The notes below the pieces were generated by a model. That model was not told the DNA's origin. It searched no databases and saw only the letters and a list, made by a program, of their open reading frames with translations. A stretch of DNA of 64,000 nt from Mogibacterium sp. (lineage in GTDB: Bacteria; Bacillota; Clostridia; Peptostreptococcales; Anaerovoracaceae), in assembly GCA_017403955.1 (NCBI GenBank), contig JAFRDH010000007.1, forward strand, positions 248,001 through 312,000, in the 5' to 3' direction. The position numbers were made by a program, and so were the translations under genes. Below, one piece after another: positions 25,653 to 34,281 of the stretch. How positions within the stretch are numbered: the stretch's first letter is position 1; each line of letters starts with the position of its first letter.

Positions 25653-26672
25653 ATGGAAAGAGAATATATGAATATTGAACAGAAGATACTGAACCCGCCA
25701 AGTGGTATCCTGATGCTGCTGATCCTTATCTGCCTCAGCATTTTCTCGATACTCGGATTCGTAGCAGGGATCGCAGGTGGCGTATTCCCGCTGATAATGA
25801 TCTGCATCTTGCTTTGGATAGTGCTGCCGTTCATGTTCGCAGGACTGAGGAGCGTCAGACCTAATGAGGCGCTCGTTCTGACATTGTTCGGCAAATACTA
25901 CGGAACTATCAACAAACCGGGCTACTTCTTCGTGAATCCTTTTGCAAAATATAACAATCCTGCTTATGAGGCGCAGGTTGCTCAGAACGCTGTTGATACA
26001 AGTGAAGCGCTTCTTGAGGGCAAAGGTAAGCGCAGCAGGACTTCTGCAAACAGAGTCAGGAAGACAGTATCCCTCAAACGTTCCACTCTCGATAACGGAA
26101 CACAGAAGGTAAACGATGCTCTCGGCAATCCTGTGATCATCGGTGCGGTAGTTCTCTGGCACGTAGAAGACCCGACCAAGGCAGTCTTCAATGTAGAGAA
26201 TTACACGGAATTCCTCTCGATCCAGACGGATTCCACGATCAGGAACACGGCAAGGCTGTACCCATATGATGTATTTGACGATGGTATGGATGATGATGAA
26301 GGCGGCAAGGCAGAGCAGACTCTCAGAGGCAGCTCGCAGGAGATAGCTGACAAGATGAAAGTCGAACTTGCAGAAAAGGTCGCTTTCGCAGGACTCGTTG
26401 TTGAAGAAGTCAGGATCACACATCTTTCATATGCTGAAGAGATCGCTGCTGCAATGCTTCAGAGACAGCAGGCTTCAGCGATCATAGCTGCAAGGACCAA
26501 GATCGTTGACGGAGCTGTCAGCATGGTCAAAATGGCTATCGACAAACTCAATGAGGACGATATCGTAGTTCTCGATGAAGAACGCAAAGCCCAGATGGTT
26601 TCTAATCTGCTGGTAGTCCTCTGCGGCAACAAAGATGCTCAGCCGATAGTCAACAGTGGTTCGATCTACTGA
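25653..26672 (+). CDS. SPFH/band-7 domain membrane protein
   Basis: 339 aa from the ATG at 25653 (GGAGG six bases upstream; a GTG at 25650 is too close to the SD). Two hydrophobic segments near residues 18-66, then a conserved entry to the SPFH domain (FAGLRSVRPNEALVLTLFGKYYG, of which the first part is seen at about 65-75), an inserted basic stretch GKGKRSRTSANRVRK, and VLWHVEDPTKAVF. The C-terminal third has HLSYAEEIAAAMLQRQQA and an Ala/Gln/Arg-rich helix, as in stomatin/flotillin relatives. Such proteins scaffold membrane microdomains. Under the repeat-covered promoter. Confidence 0.85.
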   Translation: MEREYMNIEQKILNPPSGILMLLILICLSIFSILGFVAGIAGGVFPLIMICILLWIVLPFMFAGLRSVRPNEALVLTLFGKYYGTINKPGYFFVNPFAKYNNPAYEAQVAQNAVDTSEALLEGKGKRSRTSANRVRKTVSLKRSTLDNGTQKVNDALGNPVIIGAVVLWHVEDPTKAVFNVENYTEFLSIQTDSTIRNTARLYPYDVFDDGMDDDEGGKAEQTLRGSSQEIADKMKVELAEKVAFAGLVVEEVRITHLSYAEEIAAAMLQRQQASAIIAARTKIVDGAVSMVKMAIDKLNEDDIVVLDEERKAQMVSNLLVVLCGNKDAQPIVNSGSIY

Positions 26673-26689
26673 TCAATCAGATTACCAAA

Positions 26690-26732
26690 GAGGCCGGCGC
26701 ACATCAGGTAGTGATGAACGTGTGCCGGCCTC
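26690..26732 (+). other. Strong intercistronic hairpin
   Basis: GAGGCCGGCGCACA (26690-26703) pairs with TGTGCCGGCCTC (26721-26732) with a 2-base bulge. No T-run follows, so it is more likely a processing or stabilising hairpin, or a leaky stop between the SPFH and RHH genes, than a full terminator. Confidence 0.55.
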
Positions 26733-26775
26733 ACCCTCAGCAATAATATAACTACAATTAAGACGGAGTATCATA

Positions 26776-27045
26776 ATGCCGGATACAAGAGAAGACAGAG
26801 AACTGAATAAGAAAGAAGAACGGCTTCTTGCGAGGAAAGCTGAGCTTGATGCTCTTGAGCAGGAGATACGTGCGAGAGAGAAGGAACTGAAAGCAAAAGA
26901 TGCCCGGCGCAAGCAGATCATTTTGCGTCTTCCCGAGTCGCTCTGGCAGGACATCGCGAAGTGGGCAGATGACGATTTCCGTTCTATCAATTCACAGATC
27001 GAATATCTGCTTACCAAGAGCGTCCGCGAGCACAAGAAGAAATGA
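26776..27045 (+). CDS. Small coiled-coil plus Arc-type ribbon-helix-helix protein
   Basis: 89 aa. Residues ~5-45 form a highly charged helix/coiled coil (ERLLARKAELDALEQEIRAR), and residues ~47-83 an Arc-like ribbon-helix-helix: IILRLPESLWQDIAKWADDD (beta strand, helix A) and RSINSQIEYLLTKSV (helix B). Likely DNA binding as a dimer. It lies 100 bases after the SPFH gene, whose promoter carries a three-copy 11-bp repeat, so autoregulation is plausible. SD is weak (GACGGAG). Alternative: antitoxin-like protein without a toxin, since no toxin gene is adjacent. Confidence 0.75.
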   Translation: MPDTREDRELNKKEERLLARKAELDALEQEIRAREKELKAKDARRKQIILRLPESLWQDIAKWADDDFRSINSQIEYLLTKSVREHKKK

Positions 27046-27127
27046 TGGGCTTGCGGATTTGAAGATGGAGCTGATATATGGTACTATAACTTGTAAAATT
27101 ATGTGAATTGAGAGCCAGACAAGTTCA

Positions 27128-27928
27128 ATGAATATAGTAGTAGACGGTTATAATATCAATTATAAAATATCGGGTCCCGATGATGCGAAGGGGACCATCG
27201 TAATGCTGCAGGGATGGGGCACAAGCCTTGACCTGTATGATTTTGTTTCTGGAACTGTTGACGATGCATACAGATTCGTTCAGTTCGATTTCCCCGGTTT
27301 CGGTGACAGCGAAGAGCCAAGAGAGCCTTGGAATGTAGAGGCTTACACGGAGTTCTTCTGCAAGTTCATGCAAGCTCTTGAGATCAGAGAAGCTGCTCTG
27401 ATCGGGCATTCATACGGCGGGAGAGTCATCATCAAACTCGCTGAGCATGATGATCTGCCTTTCAGGATAACGAAGATCATGCTGATCGACAGTGCCGGGA
27501 TCATGCCTGAGAGAACACCAGCCCAGAAGGCCAGGATAAGACGCTACAAGATCATGCGCAATTTCCTGACCAGCAAGCCAATACATGCGATGTTCCCTGA
27601 GGTAATTGATTACTGGATGAGCAAACAGGGTTCTGAGGACTACAGGAATGCCAGCCCGATGATGAAGAAATGCCTTGTCATGGCAGTTAATGAAGATCAG
27701 AGAGAATCGCTTCCTAAGATAAAACAGGAAGTCCTCCTCGTATGGGGTGATCTTGACGATGCTACCCCGATAAGTGACGCGCATCTTATGGATGAACTCA
27801 TCCCGGATTCGGCACTTGTTGTACTCGAGGGAACAGGCCATTATTCATTCCTGCAGAAACCGCAGCAGTTCAGAGGCATCATAAGAGCGTACTTCGGAGC
27901 AGATATGCAGGAAGGAGGGGCTTTATGA
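27128..27928 (+). CDS. Alpha/beta hydrolase
   Basis: 266 aa. GHSYGGR (nucleophile Ser ~97), oxyanion region LQGWGTS, acid Asp in WGDLDDATP, catalytic His in GTGHYSFLQKP. No signal peptide, so cytosolic. Substrate unknown. It overlaps the next gene (Mur-ligase homologue) by 4 bases (ATGA), and ddl follows, so a role in cell-wall precursor metabolism is suggested by context only. It starts a cluster; weak SD. Confidence 0.88.
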   Translation: MNIVVDGYNINYKISGPDDAKGTIVMLQGWGTSLDLYDFVSGTVDDAYRFVQFDFPGFGDSEEPREPWNVEAYTEFFCKFMQALEIREAALIGHSYGGRVIIKLAEHDDLPFRITKIMLIDSAGIMPERTPAQKARIRRYKIMRNFLTSKPIHAMFPEVIDYWMSKQGSEDYRNASPMMKKCLVMAVNEDQRESLPKIKQEVLLVWGDLDDATPISDAHLMDELIPDSALVVLEGTGHYSFLQKPQQFRGIIRAYFGADMQEGGAL

Positions 27929-29541
27929 TAATAAGAACTACCATTACAGCGGCCCTTGCAGTTCCTGCTTTCTGGCTGACGATGAGATATAACATGCACA
28001 TGTTCCAGCTCAATGTTTACATGAACGGAGAGCAGAAAGCCTGGATACACAAGAACTTCAGACTGCAGTGGATCCTGGTGTTCGCGATGATCCTCGGAGC
28101 ATTGAGACTTCTTGTGTCATTCACAGGTCCGGGATGGCTGACATGGGCAGCAGATATACTTTGCTGGCTGACACTTATCACCATCATCCTTGTTTACAGA
28201 GTCATGAAGGAAATGAACCAGAAGAAGAAGCTGGTCTTCACTCCGAGAGTCAAGAGAATGGTCGCTTCTATTTCTGTCATTTCGGTACTCATTATGGCTG
28301 CTTCCGTGATTGCCGGCAAACTCAGCGCTCTTAACGGCGCGCTTGTATTCATTGTCGGCTCACAGCTCTGGATGAATATGCTTGCAAGGACTGTCAACCA
28401 GCCAATAGAAAAGGGTGTCAACAATCACTACATCAATGACGCGAAACGCATTCTGAGAAGTGTGCCGGACCTTACAGTGATCGGTGTGACAGGAAGCTAT
28501 GGCAAAACAAGTGTCAAGTTCTTCCTGCAGACACTTCTCCAGCAGAAATACAGTGTTCTGGTAACGCCTGAGAGTTACAACACTCCAATGGGCGTAGTTA
28601 TTACTATCAGAAAGTTCCTGAGACCGAACCATCAGATATTCGTGTGTGAGATGGGCGCAAGATATGTAGGCGAGATCAAGGAGATCTGCGATATCGTTCA
28701 TCCTCAGCACGGAGTCATCACATCGATCGGCCCGCAGCACCTTGATACTTTTGGCAGTATCGACAACATCAAAAAGACCAAATTCGAGCTTGCTGACGCT
28801 CTCCCTGACGGAGGCCTGCTTTTCCTGAACGGGGATAACGAATATATCCATGACTATCTTGAGGCAAACAGCAGAGTCTCAGGCAAGAACAAGAGCGGAT
28901 ACAAGAACATCACCTTCTATCACTCAGAGAAGATAGGTGAGGGTTATTATGCTTCGGACATATCTGTTTCCAATCTGGGCACAGAGTTCACGGTCACAGC
29001 GCCGGACGGAGAGACTGAAAGATTCAGCATGAAACTTGTCGGTGCTCACAATGTGATCAATGTAATGGGCGCTATTGCAGTTGCAAACAGGTTCGGCATC
29101 AGTCTCAGCGATCTGAAGATCCCGGTAAGGAGACTCAGACCGGTGCCTCACAGAATGGAAATGAAGGACAACGGAAACGTCACTATTATTGATGACGCTT
29201 TCAACTCCAACCCGATAGGATCGAAGGCTGCTGTTGAGACGCTCGCTCTCTTTGACGGCATAAGGATCCTTATCACGCCGGGAATGGTCGAACTCGGTGC
29301 GGAAGAGGCTGAATACAACAGAAAATTCGGAACCTATGCTGCTGATTGCTGCGACTATATCCTGCTTGTAGGCAGGAAGCATACAGAACCTATCCTTGCA
29401 GGAATCCAGAGCAAAGGCTTCCCGGACAAGAACGTAGAAGTCTTCGATAATGTCGGAGACGCGATCAACTACGCTTACCAGATCAAAGGGCAGGGCCACA
29501 AATACATCCTGCTCGAGAACGATCTGCCTGATAATTATTAG
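27925..29541 (+). CDS. Membrane-anchored Mur-ligase-family protein (MurF-like)
   Basis: 538 aa. The first ~155 residues contain four or five hydrophobic segments (about 3-17, 48-69, 73-95, 110-130, 135-150), followed by a Mur ligase body: P-loop GVTGSYGKTSVK, middle-domain MGARYVGEI and HPQHGVITSIGPQH, C-terminal DDAFNSNPIG and ITPGMVELG. Normal MurF is soluble and ~450 aa, so this is a membrane-tethered variant. It sits between a coupled hydrolase and ddl, which makes the D-Ala-D-Ala that MurF adds to UDP-MurNAc-tripeptide. It may be the cell's MurF or a ligase for another wall component. Confidence 0.8.
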   Translation: MIIRTTITAALAVPAFWLTMRYNMHMFQLNVYMNGEQKAWIHKNFRLQWILVFAMILGALRLLVSFTGPGWLTWAADILCWLTLITIILVYRVMKEMNQKKKLVFTPRVKRMVASISVISVLIMAASVIAGKLSALNGALVFIVGSQLWMNMLARTVNQPIEKGVNNHYINDAKRILRSVPDLTVIGVTGSYGKTSVKFFLQTLLQQKYSVLVTPESYNTPMGVVITIRKFLRPNHQIFVCEMGARYVGEIKEICDIVHPQHGVITSIGPQHLDTFGSIDNIKKTKFELADALPDGGLLFLNGDNEYIHDYLEANSRVSGKNKSGYKNITFYHSEKIGEGYYASDISVSNLGTEFTVTAPDGETERFSMKLVGAHNVINVMGAIAVANRFGISLSDLKIPVRRLRPVPHRMEMKDNGNVTIIDDAFNSNPIGSKAAVETLALFDGIRILITPGMVELGAEEAEYNRKFGTYAADCCDYILLVGRKHTEPILAGIQSKGFPDKNVEVFDNVGDAINYAYQIKGQGHKYILLENDLPDNY

Positions 29542-29557
29542 ATCATAGGAGGATCAC

Positions 29558-30766
29558 ATGAAGACAAGAGTAGCTATGATGTTCGGCGGCAAAACCGTTG
29601 AGCATGAAGTCTCTGTTATTTCGGGGATCCAGGCATGCCTGGCTATGAATACCGACAAATACGAAATAATCCCTGTCTACATGACTAAGGAGAACGAGAT
29701 GTACATCGGACAGGGTGTAGGCGATATCAAGTCATACAGGAACATTCCTGAGCTTCTGGGCAGATCCCAGCGCGTACTTATGGTGAATGACGGCGGGAGA
29801 TTCCAGCTGATGCCATATCCTGCCAAAAAATGGGGAGGACCAAAGCCTGTTGAGTTCGATGTGGCTTTCCCGGTGGTCCATGGCACAAATGTAGAGGATG
29901 GTGCGCTTCAGGGATATCTCAAGACGATCGGCGTTCCTTTTGTCGGTCCTGACGTGACGGCTTCTGCTGTAAGCATGGACAAGTTCATCACCAAGACCGT
30001 GCTCAAAGAAGCCGGGATACCAGTGCTGGATGCTAAAGTCTATACTCTTGCAGATTACGCGGAAATGGACAAAATGGTCAAGGATATCGAGGCGTCTATA
30101 GGCTATCCGGTCATAATCAAACCGGTAAATCTCGGTTCGAGCGTAGGCATCAGTGTTGCCAAGACACATGCTGAACTCATCAATTCTCTTGATGATGCCT
30201 TCAGATATGCCACAAGAGTCCTTGCAGAGCATGCTATCGCAAATCTCCGCGAGATCAATTGCTCGGTGCTCGGTGATGAGAACGAGGCTGTCGCTTCAGA
30301 ATGCGAAGAGCCGCTCCACACCAAAGAGATCCTCAGCTATGAAGATAAATATGTGAACAGCGGCGGCAAGAACGGAAAGACCGGTTCAAAAGGCGGCAAC
30401 GGATCAAAGGGGGCAGGTATGGCAAATCTTGCAAGGAAGATCCCTGCAGATCTGAGCCCTAAAGAAAGAGAAGAGATCCGTGATATGGCAGTCAGATCTT
30501 TCAAAGCACTCGGCTGTAACGGTGTTTCAAGGATCGATTTCATGATAGACGAAGACACAGGCAAACTATACTTCAATGAGATCAATCCGATCCCGGGTTC
30601 CCTTTCATTCTATCTCTGGGAACCTGTAGGCGTTCCTTACTCCGAACTCCTCGACAGAATGATCCAGCTTGCATTCAAGAGACTCAGAGCAGAAGAATCG
30701 ATCACATTCTCATTCGACACAAACATCCTCGCAAACGCAAACATAGGAGGAAGTAAAGGAAAATAA
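29558..30766 (+). CDS. ddl: D-alanine--D-alanine ligase
   Basis: 402 aa, longer than the usual 310-370. MMFGGKTVEHEVSVISG at the N-terminus, AFPVVHGTNVEDGALQG, ATP-grasp KPVNLGSSVGIS, and C-terminal INPIPGSLSFYLW. The flexible loop after LSYEDKYVNSGG is expanded with a Gly/Lys-rich stretch (about residues 268-288) before GMANLARKIPA. Makes D-Ala-D-Ala for peptidoglycan. The active-site NEDG/NVED change near residue 112 is conservative. SD AGGAGG. Confidence 0.93.
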   Translation: MKTRVAMMFGGKTVEHEVSVISGIQACLAMNTDKYEIIPVYMTKENEMYIGQGVGDIKSYRNIPELLGRSQRVLMVNDGGRFQLMPYPAKKWGGPKPVEFDVAFPVVHGTNVEDGALQGYLKTIGVPFVGPDVTASAVSMDKFITKTVLKEAGIPVLDAKVYTLADYAEMDKMVKDIEASIGYPVIIKPVNLGSSVGISVAKTHAELINSLDDAFRYATRVLAEHAIANLREINCSVLGDENEAVASECEEPLHTKEILSYEDKYVNSGGKNGKTGSKGGNGSKGAGMANLARKIPADLSPKEREEIRDMAVRSFKALGCNGVSRIDFMIDEDTGKLYFNEINPIPGSLSFYLWEPVGVPYSELLDRMIQLAFKRLRAEESITFSFDTNILANANIGGSKGK

Positions 30767-30770
30767 TAAT

Positions 30771-30946
30771 TCTGATCAAAGACAAGCGCCTGTAGTTATG
30801 CATCCGTAGAGTACGGTTCTCGCCTCGTTGCGCTTCTTCGCAGCGGCACTAACCTCTGACTTCGCCTTCGGCTCGTCAATCGCTAAGTGCCGGCGAGCGC
30901 AAAGCCTCTACGTATGCATAACTGCAGGCGCTTTTGATTTGAATGA
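30771..30946. repeat. Nested ~175-bp palindrome (MITE-like or structured RNA element)
   Basis: Arms at 30785-30811 and 30906-30932 match 25 of 27 positions when one is reverse-complemented (AGCGCCTG-x-AGTTATGCAT-x-CGTAGAG). Homology continues weakly outward (ATCAAA on both sides). Inside lie further complementary pairs: TTGCGCT (30828-30834) with AGCGCAA (30896-30902), and CGGCACT (30844-30850) with AGTGCCG (30886-30892), then a GCCTTCGGC tip. The whole could fold as one long hairpin. No ORF inside. Could be a miniature inverted-repeat element, or a terminator-like RNA after ddl (CTTTT follows the right arm). Confidence 0.7.
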
Positions 30947-30976
30947 ATTATTTTATAGGAAAGGGAGGAAAGAGGT

Positions 30977-31000
30977 AGAGCGCGGCTGCCGCCTCGCTCT
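30977..31000. repeat. 24-bp near-perfect palindrome
   Basis: AGAGCGCGGCTGCCGCCTCGCTCT is close to its own reverse complement (end stem AGAGCG/CGCTCT). It lies 30 bases after the large palindrome and may be part of the same invading or degraded element. Confidence 0.55.
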
Positions 31001-31481
31001 GATAGTTATCTGCTGACAGCCTCTTAAGTTGATCCGAACTGTTCTTCGCTTTTCTGATCACTACAATGTATTGCTCGCAGGCAGCAGATCCACTGGTTTT
31101 CCGTTCCGAAGCCATACAATAGCAGGCTGCAATGCACTGATAGGCTTTAACTCTTGGTGCTCATCAGTAAGACTTCGGTCAGAAATGGTTTTTTCAGACC
31201 GCATTAGACGAAAAGCTGCAGATAGTGAGAGGCTATTCAGTTTAGGTATTCGTCTGAAACAGGACTTTTGATATCAGGATGGCCCAATGTGGATGTCGTT
31301 CAAAGACTATTCCATCAGGATACTTCGGTTATCTAGACATCAAGCTCAAGGTTCCAGATGAAGAATGGTGCTGTGCAGGTAATGTGTTCCTGTTTTGCAG
31401 TAAGTTCCCTGTCGTTTTGGGTTCTTTTACGGCGGTGGAATCGTTGAAAAATCGGGGAAAACAAGGAAAATGTAACATTTG
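31001..31481. other. 480-bp stretch without a recognisable gene
   Basis: Only short open frames are found here (longest ~80 codons, plus strand, 31029-31271). None has a good SD, family resemblance or coding-like composition, and several overlap in different frames. Codon pattern and base composition differ from the neighbouring genes. It may be a decayed gene or the remains of a mobile element. A short hairpin with T-run occurs near 31171-31205 (GGTCAGAAATGG, TTTTTT, CAGACC). Confidence 0.4.
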
Positions 31482-31508
31482 TTAGCACTCTTAGTAGGTG
31501 AGTGCTAA
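31482..31508. promoter_or_regulatory. CIRCE operator (HrcA binding site)
   Basis: TTAGCACTC (31482-31490), 9-base spacer, GAGTGCTAA (31500-31508): exact match to the CIRCE consensus bound by the heat-shock repressor HrcA. It lies 120 bases before clpB. Confidence 0.97.
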
Positions 31509-31515
31509 ATTTTTG

Positions 31516-31544
31516 TTTACAAATGGTTCCGGATGTATTATTAT
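31516..31544 (+). promoter_or_regulatory. Promoter of clpB
   Basis: TTTACA (31516-31521), 17-base spacer, TATTAT (31539-31544). The -35 begins 7 bases after CIRCE, so HrcA would block polymerase from the upstream side. Confidence 0.6.
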
Positions 31545-31629
31545 AGTTTCAGTGAAATAGTTAAGTAAGAGGGCGGGCCATGCTGCCTGCCTGTCAAATA
31601 TATATTTTTACTTCACAGGAGGTAATTGA

Positions 31630-34221
31630 ATGAACATTGAGAAATACACACAGAATGCTCAGCAGGTAGTACTTGATTGCCAGAACATCGCGACTTCTTC
31701 GGGACATCAGATGATAGATGGCGAACATGTCCACTTTGCACTTCTCAATCAGAAGGACGGGCTCATTCCTAAGCTGCTCACCAGCATGGGCGTTGATCCT
31801 GCTCTTGTCAGGGCGGATGTTGAGACAGAGCTCAACAAACTGCCTAAGGTCACCGGCGGATCGGACAATATGTACGGTACCAGAAGATTCAACAAGATCT
31901 TCATCGATGCTGAGGAGATCGCTCAGCAGTTCCAGGACGAATATGTCAGCGTAGAACATATCTACCTCGCACTTATTGGTGAGAGGGGAACTGCAAGCGC
32001 AAGGATCTTCTCCAAATACGGTATCACCAGAGACGGATTCCTTTCTGCACTCGCTAAGGTCCGCGGCAACCAGAGGATCACAAGCCAGAACCCTGAGGAC
32101 AATTACGAAGCTCTTGCCAAATACGGCAGGGATCTTGTTGAGATGGCCAGAGCCGGCAAACTCGATCCTGTGATTGGCAGAGACTCAGAGATCAGACATG
32201 CTATCCAGATCCTTTCCAGGAGAACCAAGAACAATCCGGTCCTGATCGGTGAACCGGGTGTTGGTAAAACGGCCGTTGTCGAGGGACTGGCGCAGAGAAT
32301 TCTTAATGGAGATGTTCCTGAGGGACTTAAGGACAAGACCATCTATGCTCTTGATATGGGCTCTCTTATTGCGGGCGCTAAATACAGAGGTGAATTCGAC
32401 GAGAGACTTAAGGCTGTTCTGAATGAGATCGAGAAATCAGACGGAAGGATCATTCTCTTCATAGATGAGATCCACAACATAGTAGGCGCAGGCAGGACGG
32501 AAGGTTCCATGGACGCAGGCAACCTGCTCAAGCCTAAACTCGCAAGAGGCGAGCTCCACTGCATCGGAGCTACGACACTCGACGAGTACAGGAAGTACAG
32601 TGAGTAGGATGCTGCTCGTGAGAGAAGATTCCAGAAGGTACTTATCGACCAGCCTACAGTCGAAGATACGATCTCCATTCTGAGAGGTCTCAAAGAGAGA
32701 TTCGAGATCCACCACGGTGTCAGGATCACGGATAGTGCGCTGATCGCTTGCGCTACACTTTCTGACAGATACATCAGCGACAGATTCCTTCCGGACAAGG
32801 CTATCGACCTTATGGACGAGGCTGCAGCAAGGATCAGAACTGAGATCGACAGTATGCCTTCCGAGCTTGATGAGATCTCCCGCAAGATAATGCAGCTCGA
32901 GATCGAAAAGCAGGCCCTCAGCAAGGAAGATGAGGATGACAGAGGAGCTAAGCAGAGACTGGCATCAGTAGAGAAAGAACTTGCAGAACTCAAGGAAAAG
33001 AGCTCAGGTATGCGTGCTCAGTGGGAGAACGAGAAGAACGACATACTTGAGGTGAAGAATATCAAGAAACAGATCGAGGACGTCAAGCTCGAGATCGAAG
33101 ATGCCGAGAGACAGTACGACCTCGAGAAACTGGCAAAACTCAAGAACGGCGTACTTCCTGAACTCAACAAGAAACTCAACGCAATGAAAGAAAAGACCGC
33201 TGCTGCAGAAGAAGAAAGACTTTTGCAGGAAGAGGTCACCGAAGAAGAGATCGCTGAAGTCATTTCGACATGGACAGGTATCCCTGTCAGCAAGCTCGTA
33301 GAGACTGAAAGAGAGAAGCTCCTCAGATTGCCGGATATCCTTCATAAGAGAGTCATCGGCCAGGACGAAGGTGTCGAAGTAGTTTCCCAGGCTATACTCC
33401 GCGCGAGAGCAGGCCTCAAGGACGAGAACAGACCGATCGGATCGTTCATTTTCCTCGGACCTACAGGTGTTGGTAAAACAGAACTTGCCAAGGCGCTTTC
33501 AGAAGCACTGTTTGATACAGAGAAGAACATGATCAGGATCGACATGTCTGAGTACATGGAGAAGCATTCAGTCAGCAGACTGGTAGGAGCGCCTCCGGGG
33601 TACGTAGGATATGACGAGGGTGGTCAGCTGACCGAGGCGGTACGCCGCAAACCTTACAGCGTAATACTGTTTGACGAGATCGAGAAAGCTCATCCGGATG
33701 TATTCAATATCCTGCTGCAGCTCCTCGATGACGGAAGACTTACGGACAACCAGGGCAGGACGGTTGACTTCAAGAATACTATCGTTATCATGACTTCCAA
33801 CATAGGAAGTGCGGATCTTATCGATAACATGAAGGAAGACGGATCTATTGATCCTGAGATCCCGGAAAGAGTCGAGAAGCAGCTCAGGAATTATTTCAGA
33901 CCTGAGTTCCTCAACAGAGTCGATGACGTCATCGTGTTCACACCGCTTACCAAGGATCAGATCAAGGGCATTATCGATCTGCAGTTCAACGATATCCGTG
34001 AGAGACTTGCGGCTAAGGACATCACTCTTGAGGTCACAGAAGCAGCTCTTGACTTCATTGCTGATGAAGCATATGAGCCGCAGTACGGAGCAAGACCGGT
34101 CAAGAGATATCTGCAGAAAAATGTTGAGACTGAGATCGCGGAAGGTATAATAAGAGGTACGATCATAGACGGACAGACGCTGGTCTGTGACTCGGACGGA
34201 GAGAAGCTCATATACAGTTAA
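31630..34221 (+). pseudogene. clpB: ClpB disaggregase interrupted by one in-frame TAG
   Basis: Read through, 863 codons with normal ClpB layout: Clp-N repeats (1-145), first AAA+ with Walker A GEPGVGKT (207-214), coiled-coil middle domain, second AAA+ with Walker A GPTGVGKT (610-617). At codon 326 (32605-32607) TAG replaces what is Lys in ClpB homologues ([19 protein letters not shown]). The frame is identical on both sides, so it is a single substitution, not a frameshift. The stop lies just before the AAA-1 arginine fingers (RERRF), so the 325-aa product would be inactive. The next in-frame ATG (32812) lacks an SD. TAG is an ordinary stop elsewhere here. True nonsense mutation, or a sequencing/assembly error. 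Controlled by CIRCE. Confidence 0.9.
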
Positions 34222-34281
34222 TATCTGAACTACTGGCATTGCCTGCGTGAATGGTTATATAATATGGTCGGAGGTGCTGTT

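Noticed and set aside
31029..31485. Two 68-80 codon plus-strand frames in the gap before clpB
   Set aside because: No SD or recognisable motif; the second runs into the CIRCE operator.
32605..32607. Selenocysteine or pyrrolysine recoding of the clpB TAG
   Set aside because: Selenocysteine uses TGA; no Pyl genes or insertion element are visible, homologues have Lys, and TAG ends other genes here (14441, 15502).
32812..34221. Independent gene for the second half of ClpB
   Set aside because: Same frame as the first half, starts mid-domain without SD; treated as one interrupted gene.
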